Shown here: one piece after another, positions 26,936 through 36,257 of the stretch
Numbering within the stretch: position 1 is the stretch's first letter
Layout of the letters: the number at the start of each line of letters is the position of its first letter
Origin: Gammaproteobacteria bacterium
GTDB lineage: Bacteria; Pseudomonadota; Gammaproteobacteria; Nitrosococcales; Methylophagaceae
NCBI GenBank assembly: GCA_014859375.1
Contig: JACUUH010000009.1
Coordinates: forward strand, 1-58,594
Length of the DNA: 58,594 nt
Reading direction: 5' to 3'
Notes under the pieces: model-generated
The model's input: the letters and a program-made list of their open reading frames with translations, nothing else
Told to the model about the DNA's origin: nothing
Database searches by the model: none
Program-made: the position numbers and the translations under genes

Positions 26936-29557
26936 ATGATACGAATCAATATTCTGATTGCCGTGATTGTTGCGGCCGTGACCTATGGTTTTTTAGCTTA
27001 TATTAATCGCCCAGAAATTGAACCAATGTGGCCCGTGATAATAAAGGGTTTTTCATTTTCACCTATGCGAGCACAACACGATCCCAGTGTGGGTAATTTG
27101 CCAAGCGTTGAACAAATTGAACAAGATCTTCAATTATTGTCGGGCAAAACCCATTCAGTTCGAACCTATACTATTGCTGGTGCTATGGCAGACGTACCCA
27201 GGCTGGCAAAAAAACATAATTTAAATGTCGCGTTAGGTGCATGGATAGATAATCGACTACAAAATAATCTGGTTGAAGTTGAGCAAGTCATTAAGATTGC
27301 TGACAAAAATCGTAGTAATGTTGTACGTGTCATCGTCGGTAACGAATCTATTTTACGTAATGATGTGCCAATTGGCCTTTTAGGCCAGTACTTAAATCAT
27401 GTGCGTGCAGAAGTCGGTATGCCAGTAAGTACCGCTGAACCATGGCATGTGTGGATCGAACATCCTGAGCTGGCACACTATGTCGATTTTATAGCTGTGC
27501 ATATGTTGCCTTATTGGGAAGGGGTCGATAATGACAATGCTGTTGATTATATTGATCAACGTATGCAACAACTTCAGGAAATGTTTCCACATAAGCCGAT
27601 TGTCATCGCTGAAGTAGGTTGGCCCAGCAATGGACGCACTCGTAAACAAGCCGTTGCTGATGAAGCTAAACAGGCAAAATTTCTTCGTCGTTTTCTAAAC
27701 AGAGCCGAAGAAAAAGACTACACCTACTATGTAATGGAAGCCTTTGATCAGCCATGGAAACGACAAATAGAAGGCGCGGTCGGTGCATATTGGGGTGTTT
27801 ACGATGCCGATCGACATGCCAAATTTGAATTTGTAAAACCCATAGTTGGGGTACCAGAATGGCAATCTATAGCTGCAATATCGGTACTGTTAGCAGCGAT
27901 CATTTTTGCTTTATTACTGACCGATGCGACAAGCTTAAACCGTCGTGGCAGAATCTTTTTAGCGATGATTGCCTATCTACTAACAACAGTGGTGGTATGG
28001 ATTGCATACGATTACTCACGTCAATATATGACTGTAGGCGGTGTTTTGGTAGGTATAGTATTGATGCTGGGTATGCTAGGCGTGATCATGGTGCTGTTGA
28101 TAGAGGCACATGAGTGGGCTGAAACGCTTTGGGTTAAAGGACGGCGTCGCGCGTTAAAACCGATTAAGGTCAATGATGATGACTTACCGATGGTGTCAAT
28201 TCATGTGCCCGCTTATAACGAACCACCTGACATGCTAATCAATACGCTCAATGCGTTGGCTAAACTTGATTATCCACGATTTGAAGTCATCGTTATCGAC
28301 AATAACACCAAAGACGAGGCCGTTTGGAAGCCGGTTGAACAACATTGCCAAACCTTAGGTCAACGCTTTCGCTTTTTTCATAAATCGCCTTTAGCTGGCT
28401 TTAAGGCCGGTGCATTAAACTTTGCATTGACTCAAACAGCGGACAATGCCACTGTCATTGCTGTAATTGACAGTGATTATTGTGTCGAACCAACATGGTT
28501 ACGAGATCTGGTTCCACAATTTCATCAACCTCACGTCGCCATTGTTCAGGCACCACAAGATTATAGTGATTTTGAACAAAATGCGTTCAAAGCCATGTGC
28601 TTTGCTGAATATCGTGGCTTTTTCCATATCGGGATGGTTACGCGCAATGAACGAAATGCCATTATCCAACATGGCACGATGACGATGGTTAGACGCCGTT
28701 GTTTGGAAGAAGTGGGCGGCTGGGGTGAGCATACGATCACCGAAGATGCTCAATTAGGCTTTATGCTATTTTCAGCAGGGTATCAAGCTGTTTATACCTC
28801 ACACAGTTATGGCAAAGGCTTAATGCCTGATACATTTAATGACTATAAAGTACAACGCTTTCGTTGGGCTTATGGTGCGATGCAGATCTTGAAATATCAC
28901 GCTAATGAACTATTAGGCAAATCCGCAAGCAAATTGACGACAGGCCAACGTTATCACTTTATCGCTGGATGGCTGCCATGGATTGCTGACGGCATCAACT
29001 TGATCTTCAATTTTGCTGCATTAGCCTGGTCATTGGCCTTAATTTACATGCCAACACGAATTGATCCACCCTTGATCATTTTTTCAGTATTACCCTTAGC
29101 GTTATTCTGTTTCAAAATAGCCAAAGTTGTCTATTTGTATCATGGTGTACAAATTGTGGCTTCGATTAGAGAAACTATTGCAGCTGCTTTTGCTGGCTTG
29201 GCGTTATCTCATACCATAGCTAAAGCCATGTGGTTAGGCATATTTACGACAGGTCGTCCTTTTATTAGAACACCTAAAAAAGAGCAATCTGTTGCGTTGT
29301 TTCACGCAATTGGTGCAGCCTCGGAAGAATGCTTAATTATGCTGGCATTATGGTCTGCAGCGGCAACCCTGTATAGTCAAGCATCAATAGAAACATGGGA
29401 TATGCTGTTATGGATAGTAGTGTTATTGGTACAGTCATTACCTTATTTCTCAGCTGTATTAGTATCCATTGTGAGTGCGTTTCCGAACTTAAAAGCGAGT
29501 TTAATCACGCCAGAAAAGTTGATTTTAGAGCGACAACACTTACCCGAAGAATTATAG
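26936..29557 (+). CDS. GH17-GT2 membrane beta-glucan synthase (NdvB-like)
   Basis: An 873-residue two-domain envelope enzyme. After an N-terminal anchor, a GH17 domain (about 33-305) keeps both catalytic glutamates, E137 in VGNES and E226 in IAEVGWP. Three membrane segments (about 310-330, 338-358, 367-390) lead to a family 2 glycosyltransferase (about 418-660) with D512xD514, T602ED and Q640RFRW, then further membrane segments. The same layout is found in P. aeruginosa NdvB (PA1163), which makes periplasmic glucans and affects biofilm tolerance. The GH17 part probably trims or cyclises beta-1,3-glucan. Substrate is inferred from the family. Confidence 0.88.
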   Translation: MIRINILIAVIVAAVTYGFLAYINRPEIEPMWPVIIKGFSFSPMRAQHDPSVGNLPSVEQIEQDLQLLSGKTHSVRTYTIAGAMADVPRLAKKHNLNVALGAWIDNRLQNNLVEVEQVIKIADKNRSNVVRVIVGNESILRNDVPIGLLGQYLNHVRAEVGMPVSTAEPWHVWIEHPELAHYVDFIAVHMLPYWEGVDNDNAVDYIDQRMQQLQEMFPHKPIVIAEVGWPSNGRTRKQAVADEAKQAKFLRRFLNRAEEKDYTYYVMEAFDQPWKRQIEGAVGAYWGVYDADRHAKFEFVKPIVGVPEWQSIAAISVLLAAIIFALLLTDATSLNRRGRIFLAMIAYLLTTVVVWIAYDYSRQYMTVGGVLVGIVLMLGMLGVIMVLLIEAHEWAETLWVKGRRRALKPIKVNDDDLPMVSIHVPAYNEPPDMLINTLNALAKLDYPRFEVIVIDNNTKDEAVWKPVEQHCQTLGQRFRFFHKSPLAGFKAGALNFALTQTADNATVIAVIDSDYCVEPTWLRDLVPQFHQPHVAIVQAPQDYSDFEQNAFKAMCFAEYRGFFHIGMVTRNERNAIIQHGTMTMVRRRCLEEVGGWGEHTITEDAQLGFMLFSAGYQAVYTSHSYGKGLMPDTFNDYKVQRFRWAYGAMQILKYHANELLGKSASKLTTGQRYHFIAGWLPWIADGINLIFNFAALAWSLALIYMPTRIDPPLIIFSVLPLALFCFKIAKVVYLYHGVQIVASIRETIAAAFAGLALSHTIAKAMWLGIFTTGRPFIRTPKKEQSVALFHAIGAASEECLIMLALWSAAATLYSQASIETWDMLLWIVVLLVQSLPYFSAVLVSIVSAFPNLKASLITPEKLILERQHLPEEL

Positions 29558-29657
29558 TTAACCAAAATGATTCGGAACCAACATTTCATGGCTAAAGTCT
29601 ATTGTTGCTGTTACAAGCCAAACCAATATGAAGTTTTGGCTGAATAAACAAGGAGAA

Positions 29658-30899
29658 ATGAGTTTGCTTAAGCGTCTTGTCTTACCAATTGTGATCCTAA
29701 TTATCGCAATTGTTATCTTTGTATCAATGATAAAAACCAAGCCAGAAAGCCGAACAATGACCAAGCCACAAAAAGTGTGGCGGGTAAATACCGTCAGTGT
29801 TTCTCCACAAAGCTATTCACCACAAATCACAGTCTATGGCCGTGTTGAAACGCCTTTTCAAGCAAGTTTAAACGCTGCATTATCAGCTGATGTCATCACA
29901 ATTAATGCGTTTGAAGGCGACACCGTAAAAACAGGTGATATATTAATAAAACTTGATGATCGCGATGCAGGTCTAATTGTTACACAACGGCAAGCTGATC
30001 TGGATGAAATAAGCGCCCAAATACAAAGTGAAATTGCAACCTATAATCACGACAAAGCCGTTCTTGAAAATGAAAAACAATTATTGCAACTGTCACAAAA
30101 GGCAGTGTCCAGATCTAAAAAACTCGAACAAACACGATTAGCATCACAATCCAGTCTTGAAGATGCGTTGGCTGCCGAACAAAAACAAATAGTGACACTC
30201 AAAAAACTTGAACACGATATCGCTCAACATCCATCCCGTTTGGCTCAACTTCAAGCAAAACAAAGTCGTGCTCAAGCATTATTAGAACAGGCTCAACTTG
30301 ACCTATCACGTTGTACTATTACAGCACCGTTTGATGGGCGAATTGCCAAATTAAATGTTGCAATAGGCGATCGGGTACGCATTGGTGATCAGTTGCTATC
30401 AACCTATGACCTATCTCAACTTGAAGTCAGAGCCCAAATTCCTGGTCGATTGGTTGATAAGATTAGTAGGATGTTATCTGAAGGGCAGGTTGTTACAGCT
30501 CAGGCATCAGTTGCCGATCAGTTATTACAATTCAAACTGGCACGGTTATCTGGTGAAGTTGCCAGTGATAGTGGTGGTATTGATGGTTTATTTAAATTGA
30601 ACAGCGATGATCAATCACTTGCGATTGGGACATTTATACAACTGACCCTGACGCTCACACAACAAGATAATGTGATAGCTATTCCTTATGATGCTTTGTA
30701 TGGCTTGGATTCTGTATATCAAGTCAAAGATGGTTTTTTGCAAACCATTACTATTACACGCATTGGTGAAATAACTACGGATAGCGGTGAAAAACAGTTA
30801 TTGATCGCAAGTAATCAGCTTAAAACGGGGGATAAGATAGTCAGCACTCAGCTGCCCAATGCCATTACCGGTCTCAAAGTTGAGAGTTTAAATGACTAA
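29658..30899 (+). CDS. RND efflux periplasmic adaptor (HlyD/AcrA family)
   Basis: Membrane fusion protein of about 413 residues: N-terminal membrane anchor, lipoyl half-motif (TVYGRVETP.. to EGDTVKTGDILIKLDD), a long coiled-coil hairpin (about 95-210), second lipoyl half (CTITAPFDGRIAKLNVAIGDRV) and a beta-barrel. It links the inner-membrane pump to an outer-membrane channel. The start is uncertain: ATG 29658 follows AAGGAG closely, while ATG 29628 is in frame but has no ribosome binding site. Overlaps the pump gene by eight bases. Confidence 0.9.
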   Translation: MSLLKRLVLPIVILIIAIVIFVSMIKTKPESRTMTKPQKVWRVNTVSVSPQSYSPQITVYGRVETPFQASLNAALSADVITINAFEGDTVKTGDILIKLDDRDAGLIVTQRQADLDEISAQIQSEIATYNHDKAVLENEKQLLQLSQKAVSRSKKLEQTRLASQSSLEDALAAEQKQIVTLKKLEHDIAQHPSRLAQLQAKQSRAQALLEQAQLDLSRCTITAPFDGRIAKLNVAIGDRVRIGDQLLSTYDLSQLEVRAQIPGRLVDKISRMLSEGQVVTAQASVADQLLQFKLARLSGEVASDSGGIDGLFKLNSDDQSLAIGTFIQLTLTLTQQDNVIAIPYDALYGLDSVYQVKDGFLQTITITRIGEITTDSGEKQLLIASNQLKTGDKIVSTQLPNAITGLKVESLND

Positions 30900-33800
30900 A
30901 CATAATGATTTTATAGCCTTATTTGCACAACATAAGGTTGCTGCAAACCTGTTGATGATCATCATGATTCTAGCTGGTTTAACCTCGCTTTCACGTCTCA
31001 ACACTCAGTTTTTCCCAACCTTTGCCCTCGATATTATTAATGTCAGAGTTGAATGGCGTGGAGCGAGTGCTGAAGATGTTGAAGATGCAATTTCAAGTCG
31101 AGTCGAGCAAGAGCTACGTTCTATCGATTTTGTTGACAAAATGACCTCAACCTCATCCTACGGCATGTCAGTGGTGACCTTAACCTTTGAAGAAGGTACT
31201 GATATGGGCAAGGCGCTTGACCAAGTCAAAGATCAAGTGGCTCAACTGCGTAATTTACCGACTGATTCGGAAACCCCTGAAGTTACTTTGGTTACTCGCT
31301 ATGAAGGTGTGGCACGTATGCTTATCACAACGGATGGATCCTTAGGCGAGCTTCGGCACTTAGTGCATAAGATTGAACATGATCTGCTTGATAGAGGCAT
31401 TTCCAGAATTAGTATCACTGGATTACCGAAAGAAGAAATCGCTATTCAGATGTCAACCAGGCAATTGGAATCGCTGGGCATGAGTTTGGCTAATGTCGGT
31501 CAACGTGTCAGTGAGCTTAGCCGGGATCTGCCAGCAGGTGAAATTGGTAATGATGCTACTGCTCGACAGTTGCGTAGTTTAGATCAACGCCGTGACGCGC
31601 TGGCCTTTGCTCAATTACCACTCAAAGCTGATTATAAGGGTGGTTTATTGTATTTGGGTGATGTCGCTGATGTTGAACGCCGCCCCATGCGTAAACAAGT
31701 GTCGGTGTATTATCAAGGCAAACCTGCTGTTGAAATTGAACTACAACGCACAGAAAATGCAGATTCACTTAAATCAGCCAAGATTTTAGATCAATGGTTG
31801 CAAGATAATAAATCGCAACTACCACACGGCGTCACGATCGAAGTCTATGATGCCAGTTGGAAATTAATTAAAGAACGGATGAATTTATTACTAAACAATG
31901 GCTTAGGTGGTTTAGTTTTAGTAATAGCTATCTTGTTTTTATTTCTGCATGGACGTGTTGCTATATGGGTCGCTATAGGTATACCGATCTCATTTATGGC
32001 TACCTTATTTGTTATGTATATATTTGGCGGTAGCATTAACATGATCAGTCTATTTGGCTTAATCATGGCACTTGGGATCATCGTTGATGATGCTATCGTC
32101 GTTGGTGAAGATGGTTTGGCACATTATCAAAGTGGCGAACATTCACTTGAAGCAGCTGAAGGTGGGGCTCGCCGAATGTTAGCTCCGGTTATTTCATCTT
32201 CTCTGACCACTATTTCGTCGTTTTTACCCTTAATGTTGATTGGTGGCACCATGGGTAATATCTTGTTTGATATTCCTTTTGTCGTGATTTGCGTCATTAT
32301 TGCTTCTCTGTTTGAAAGCTTTTTAATCTTGCCTGGTCATTTACGTCATGCTTTTCATAAAATTCATCATGCCGATCCAAAACCATTTAGGCATTGGCTA
32401 GATCAAAAATTCAATTTTTTACGGGATGATTTATTCAGGCCTATTGTTGTTGCCGCGGTTAAATATCGTTGGGTAACCATTAGTATGGCATTAGCCTTAT
32501 TGATCCTGGCAATCAGCTTATTGGCTGGAGGCAGGGTACATTTCACTTTCTTCCCTTCACCAGAAGGTACCAATATCAATGCTAATGCACGTTTCACTGC
32601 CGGTACGCCGTCATCAAAAGTTGAGGCATTTCTTGCGCATGTTAACGATGCATTAGAACTCACCAAAAATGAACTGGGTCCTGAGCTGGTCGTTGTAGCT
32701 GTCACACGTATTGGCAGTGCCAGCACTGCTGGCCAACGTAGTTCTTCACAGGTTGATGAGCGTTTTGGTTCAGTTCAGGTTGAGTTAGTATCACCAGATC
32801 ACCGTGATGTGCGTAACAGTGAGTTTTTGCGTGTTTGGAGACAAAACGTCACATTACCGGCTGGCATCGAAACATTTACCATATCAGAGCGTCGCACTGG
32901 TCCTCCCGGCAGTGATATTGATATTCGTTTGAGTGGTGCAGATGCTGAAACATTAAAAAAAGCGGCTTATGAAGTTGCTGAAGCCTTGAAACACTATCCC
33001 GGTGTCAGTGCAATCGAAGACGATATGCCCTATGGCCAGGAACAACTTATCTATCGGGTTAAAGGGCAAGGCGACGTATTAGGTCTGACAGCAAATAATG
33101 TCGGCCAACAATTACGCGCAGCGTTTGATGGTCAACTTGTGCAAATCTTCCAGGATGGTGATGATGAAGTCGAAGTTCGAGTAATGCTACCTGATAGTGA
33201 ACGTAACACGCTTTCAACCTTGGAAAACTTCATGATTCGTTTGCCTAATGGTGGCAGTGCACCATTAACCAGTGTGGTTGATTTTGAAGCAAGACGCGGC
33301 TTTGATGTATTAAGACATACTGACAGTCAGTTAGCGATTCACATTACTGCAACGGTTGATTCAACACTTAATAATAGCAATCTGATTATCAAGGATGTAC
33401 AACAGTCAGTTATTCCAGACCTGATTTCTCGTTATGGTGTCAGTGTTGCTTATGAAGGTCGTGCTGAAGAACAAGCCGATACGATAGGTGATATGAAACA
33501 AGGACTTATTCTAGCATTCATCCTGATTTATCTGATTTTAGCTTGGGTGTTTTCATCCTATGGTTGGCCGCTTGTCGTTATGACCGCAATACCTTTTGGT
33601 TTAATTGGTGCTTTGTTTGGTCACTGGCTTATGGGGATTGATTTAACTATATTGTCGTTATTCGGTATTTTTGGCTTGTCAGGTATTGTCGTCAACGATT
33701 CCATTATTCTCGTGACCTTTTTCAAACATCAACGTGAAAAGGGTATAGCAACAGATGAGGCTATTATTAATTCAGCAACTCAAAGACTGAGAGCGGTATT

Positions 33801-33990
33801 ACTGACCTCACTCACAACGATAGGTGGTTTGACACCGCTGTTATTTGAAACATCAATGCAAGCCCAATTTTTAATTCCTATGGCGGTATCTATTTCCTTT
33901 GGATTAATGTTCGCAACGGTATTGGTATTACTTGTTATTCCGGCATTATTATCAGTACATGAAAGTGTTGCTGACAGCCTTAAAGCTTAG
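30892..33990 (+). CDS. RND family efflux pump permease (AcrB-like)
   Basis: A 1032-residue proton-driven inner-membrane transporter with the typical twelve-segment plan: first membrane helix at residues 15-33, a large periplasmic loop, helices 2-6 (about 335-480), a second loop, and helices 8-12 (about 870-1020). The proton-relay Asp pair is visible in IIVDDAIVVGED. The sequence is closer to the less studied uncharacterised RND group than to AcrB itself. No outer-membrane channel gene is nearby, so it presumably uses a TolC-type protein encoded elsewhere. Confidence 0.93.
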   Translation: MTKHNDFIALFAQHKVAANLLMIIMILAGLTSLSRLNTQFFPTFALDIINVRVEWRGASAEDVEDAISSRVEQELRSIDFVDKMTSTSSYGMSVVTLTFEEGTDMGKALDQVKDQVAQLRNLPTDSETPEVTLVTRYEGVARMLITTDGSLGELRHLVHKIEHDLLDRGISRISITGLPKEEIAIQMSTRQLESLGMSLANVGQRVSELSRDLPAGEIGNDATARQLRSLDQRRDALAFAQLPLKADYKGGLLYLGDVADVERRPMRKQVSVYYQGKPAVEIELQRTENADSLKSAKILDQWLQDNKSQLPHGVTIEVYDASWKLIKERMNLLLNNGLGGLVLVIAILFLFLHGRVAIWVAIGIPISFMATLFVMYIFGGSINMISLFGLIMALGIIVDDAIVVGEDGLAHYQSGEHSLEAAEGGARRMLAPVISSSLTTISSFLPLMLIGGTMGNILFDIPFVVICVIIASLFESFLILPGHLRHAFHKIHHADPKPFRHWLDQKFNFLRDDLFRPIVVAAVKYRWVTISMALALLILAISLLAGGRVHFTFFPSPEGTNINANARFTAGTPSSKVEAFLAHVNDALELTKNELGPELVVVAVTRIGSASTAGQRSSSQVDERFGSVQVELVSPDHRDVRNSEFLRVWRQNVTLPAGIETFTISERRTGPPGSDIDIRLSGADAETLKKAAYEVAEALKHYPGVSAIEDDMPYGQEQLIYRVKGQGDVLGLTANNVGQQLRAAFDGQLVQIFQDGDDEVEVRVMLPDSERNTLSTLENFMIRLPNGGSAPLTSVVDFEARRGFDVLRHTDSQLAIHITATVDSTLNNSNLIIKDVQQSVIPDLISRYGVSVAYEGRAEEQADTIGDMKQGLILAFILIYLILAWVFSSYGWPLVVMTAIPFGLIGALFGHWLMGIDLTILSLFGIFGLSGIVVNDSIILVTFFKHQREKGIATDEAIINSATQRLRAVLLTSLTTIGGLTPLLFETSMQAQFLIPMAVSISFGLMFATVLVLLVIPALLSVHESVADSLKA

Positions 33991-34001
33991 GTAAATTTAT
34001 T

Positions 34002-34034
34002 ATTAAGATTGTTTTAAGAAATAGTAACTAAACT
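34002..34034 (+). promoter_or_regulatory. Candidate PmrA/QseB-type box and promoter
   Basis: Direct repeats ATTAAG (34002-34007) and TTTAAG (34013-34018) are separated by five bases; ten bases later comes TAAACT (34029-34034) as a possible -10. The layout matches the PmrA box of enterics (two YTTAAK hexamers five bases apart) overlapping the -35 region. An almost identical arrangement lies at 42200-42232. The likely binder is the response regulator at 38394. Confidence 0.6.
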
Positions 34035-34065
34035 CTCACCCGTAGAATTATTTAAAGGGCTTTCT

Positions 34066-34779
34066 ATGGAAGCAATAAACACATCACAGTCAATTGACCG
34101 TAGATTTGATCAACGAAATTTATCGCGTCAACGTTTGTTGTTACCGTTGCTAGCAATACAATTAGATTGTCCTTCATCGGCTTCACGATATAGTATTGAA
34201 GAATATATATCTGAACGTTTTAGTGTGAGTTATCAGGCCAAAGTGTCACACTTTTTGCCTTACCTGTTATCAACACAACTCAACGGTGCTCTGTCGGCTG
34301 CTGTCGGTTTTAAACCGGCAAACGCTACAAAATCGTTGTTTTTGGAAAATTATCTTGATGATCCTATTGAAGCTGTTATGGCGAAGTTAATGTCACAGCC
34401 AATCGCTAGAAATAAAATAGTAGAGATCGGTAATTTAACCTCAAGCCGCAGAGGTTCAAGCCAAATGTTGTTCATACTTATTGCTGCCACTCTTCAGCAA
34501 GCGGGGTTTGAGTGGGTCGTATTTACGGCAACAAAACATGTTCAACAAATTCTGTCTAAACTGGATTTAGACACAATAGAAGTGTGTGATGCGGATCCAC
34601 AGCGTCTTAGTGACCGTGGTGATTCCTGGGGTAGCTATTACAATAATCAACCAAAGGTATTAGCTGGCAATTTGGACTATGCGATTGAGTTATTTAACCG
34701 AAATGACGTAATTAAGTTCATGCTAGAAAATTACCGTAACACAATCAATGACATGGCGAGGCAGATACAAGCTTCATGA
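34066..34779 (+). CDS. Thermostable hemolysin (delta-VPH) family protein
   Basis: A 237-residue soluble protein of the family named after Vibrio thermostable delta-hemolysin. Conserved-looking blocks are LFLENYLDDPIEAV (residues 91-104) and KIVEIGNLTSSRRGSSQML (118-134), followed by FEWVVFTATKHVQQIL. The second block, an acidic residue before a Gly/Arg-rich loop and helix, recalls acyltransferases of the GNAT/autoinducer-synthase kind; this is my inference, and no toxin-like segment is seen. It is the first gene of a ten-gene run and overlaps the acyl-AMP ligase-like gene by four bases. Confidence 0.8.
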   Translation: MEAINTSQSIDRRFDQRNLSRQRLLLPLLAIQLDCPSSASRYSIEEYISERFSVSYQAKVSHFLPYLLSTQLNGALSAAVGFKPANATKSLFLENYLDDPIEAVMAKLMSQPIARNKIVEIGNLTSSRRGSSQMLFILIAATLQQAGFEWVVFTATKHVQQILSKLDLDTIEVCDADPQRLSDRGDSWGSYYNNQPKVLAGNLDYAIELFNRNDVIKFMLENYRNTINDMARQIQAS

Positions 34780-36257
34780 CACATTTTTGGTCTTGCGTTA
34801 CAGACTATTCAATTCAAAAACCTAATGAATTAGCATTAATCGGTGACCATAACAGCTATAGTTGGGCTGAACTTTATAATTCAGTTATAGCGCTTAGCCA
34901 TCAACTTCATGGCTATAAAAATAATGTAGTAGCACTCTATGCTGATAATAGTCCTGCTTGGGTCATTATCGATTTGGCAAGCCGTCTTGCTGATATTACC
35001 TTGTTACCACTGCCGTTATTCTTCTCACAGCAACAACTACAACATGCCATTGCCAGTGCTGGTACCACGGCCATTATTCATCAAAAAGACGATGTTTTGT
35101 CGCAACTGCTAAGTTTGTCGAGTGCGAGTGACATTAACCTCAACGGATTTGTGATTGAGCGTTGTGATGACAGAAAAAAAGTTACTCTGCCTGCGGCTAC
35201 TGGCAAAATAACATTTACCTCAGGATCGACAGGACAGCCTAAAGGTGTCTGTTTAAGCAATGACCAGCAAATTATCGTCGCTGAGTCATTATTAAAAGCA
35301 AGTGAACAAACGACTACTCGCCATCTTGCTATTTTGCCATTTAGTACATTATTAGAAAATATTGGTGGCATTTATACACCGTTACTTTCTGGCGGTGTTG
35401 TTATTGCTGTTTCTCAGTCAACACTCGGGTTTAATGGCAATAGTGGTTTTGATTTAACGACATTTCTTTCTACTATTTCTCATTTTCAACCTAATAGTCT
35501 CATTTTGTTACCAGAACTATTGCTAGCATTGGTCGGTGCAGTAAAACAAGGCTGGCAACCGCCAAGCTCACTCAAGTTCATTGCTGTAGGAGGTAGCCGA
35601 GTAGCTACGGTGTTACTTGAACAAGCGCAGCAATCTGGTTTACCTGTATATCAAGGATATGGCTTATCTGAATGTTGTTCAGTGGTCAGTTTAAATACAC
35701 CAAGTGCTTCCAGGGTAGACTCGATTGGCAAAGTCTTGCCCCCTTGCCAAGTTTCGATTGAAAAGGGTGAAATTATCGTCAGTGGCAATACGTTTTTAGG
35801 TTATATCGATCAACCTGATAGTTGGTATCCGACACAGGTTGCTACCGGTGATCTTGGTAAGCTGGATCACGATGGTTTTTTAACACTTTCAGGACGTAAA
35901 AAGAATCTGCTTATTTCCAGTTTTGGGCGAAACATCAATCCAGAGTGGATAGAGAGCGAGTTAGTATCAAATGGTTTATTACAACAATGTGTTGTCTTTG
36001 GTGATGCCCAACCATTTTGTGTTGCCTTAGTCAGACCACGCGATAACACCACAACGGATGACACCATTCAATTATGGATTGATCATATTAATAGTGGTTT
36101 ACCTGATTACGCCAACATAAAACTGTGGATTCGATTAATCGAACCGCTGACATTCGAACAAGGTTTGGTCACGTCAAATGGGCGACCAGTTAGAACGGCA
36201 ATATTGTCACATTTCCAACATAAAATAGAGTCACTTTATCAAGGACACGCTGAATGA
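34776..36257 (+). CDS. AMP-dependent acyl synthetase/ligase-like protein
   Basis: A 493-residue adenylate-forming enzyme. Motifs in order: P-loop TFTSGSTGQPKG (147-158), GYGLSE (294-299), TGDLG (357-361) and hinge GRKKNLLI (373-380). Such enzymes activate carboxylic acids as acyl-AMP and pass them to CoA, ACP or an amine. The usual C-terminal catalytic Lys in the GK motif appears as Arg470 (SNGRPVR), so full adenylation activity is uncertain. Overlaps both neighbours by four bases. Substrate unknown; a fatty acid is likely from its neighbours. Confidence 0.87.
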   Translation: MTHFWSCVTDYSIQKPNELALIGDHNSYSWAELYNSVIALSHQLHGYKNNVVALYADNSPAWVIIDLASRLADITLLPLPLFFSQQQLQHAIASAGTTAIIHQKDDVLSQLLSLSSASDINLNGFVIERCDDRKKVTLPAATGKITFTSGSTGQPKGVCLSNDQQIIVAESLLKASEQTTTRHLAILPFSTLLENIGGIYTPLLSGGVVIAVSQSTLGFNGNSGFDLTTFLSTISHFQPNSLILLPELLLALVGAVKQGWQPPSSLKFIAVGGSRVATVLLEQAQQSGLPVYQGYGLSECCSVVSLNTPSASRVDSIGKVLPPCQVSIEKGEIIVSGNTFLGYIDQPDSWYPTQVATGDLGKLDHDGFLTLSGRKKNLLISSFGRNINPEWIESELVSNGLLQQCVVFGDAQPFCVALVRPRDNTTTDDTIQLWIDHINSGLPDYANIKLWIRLIEPLTFEQGLVTSNGRPVRTAILSHFQHKIESLYQGHAE

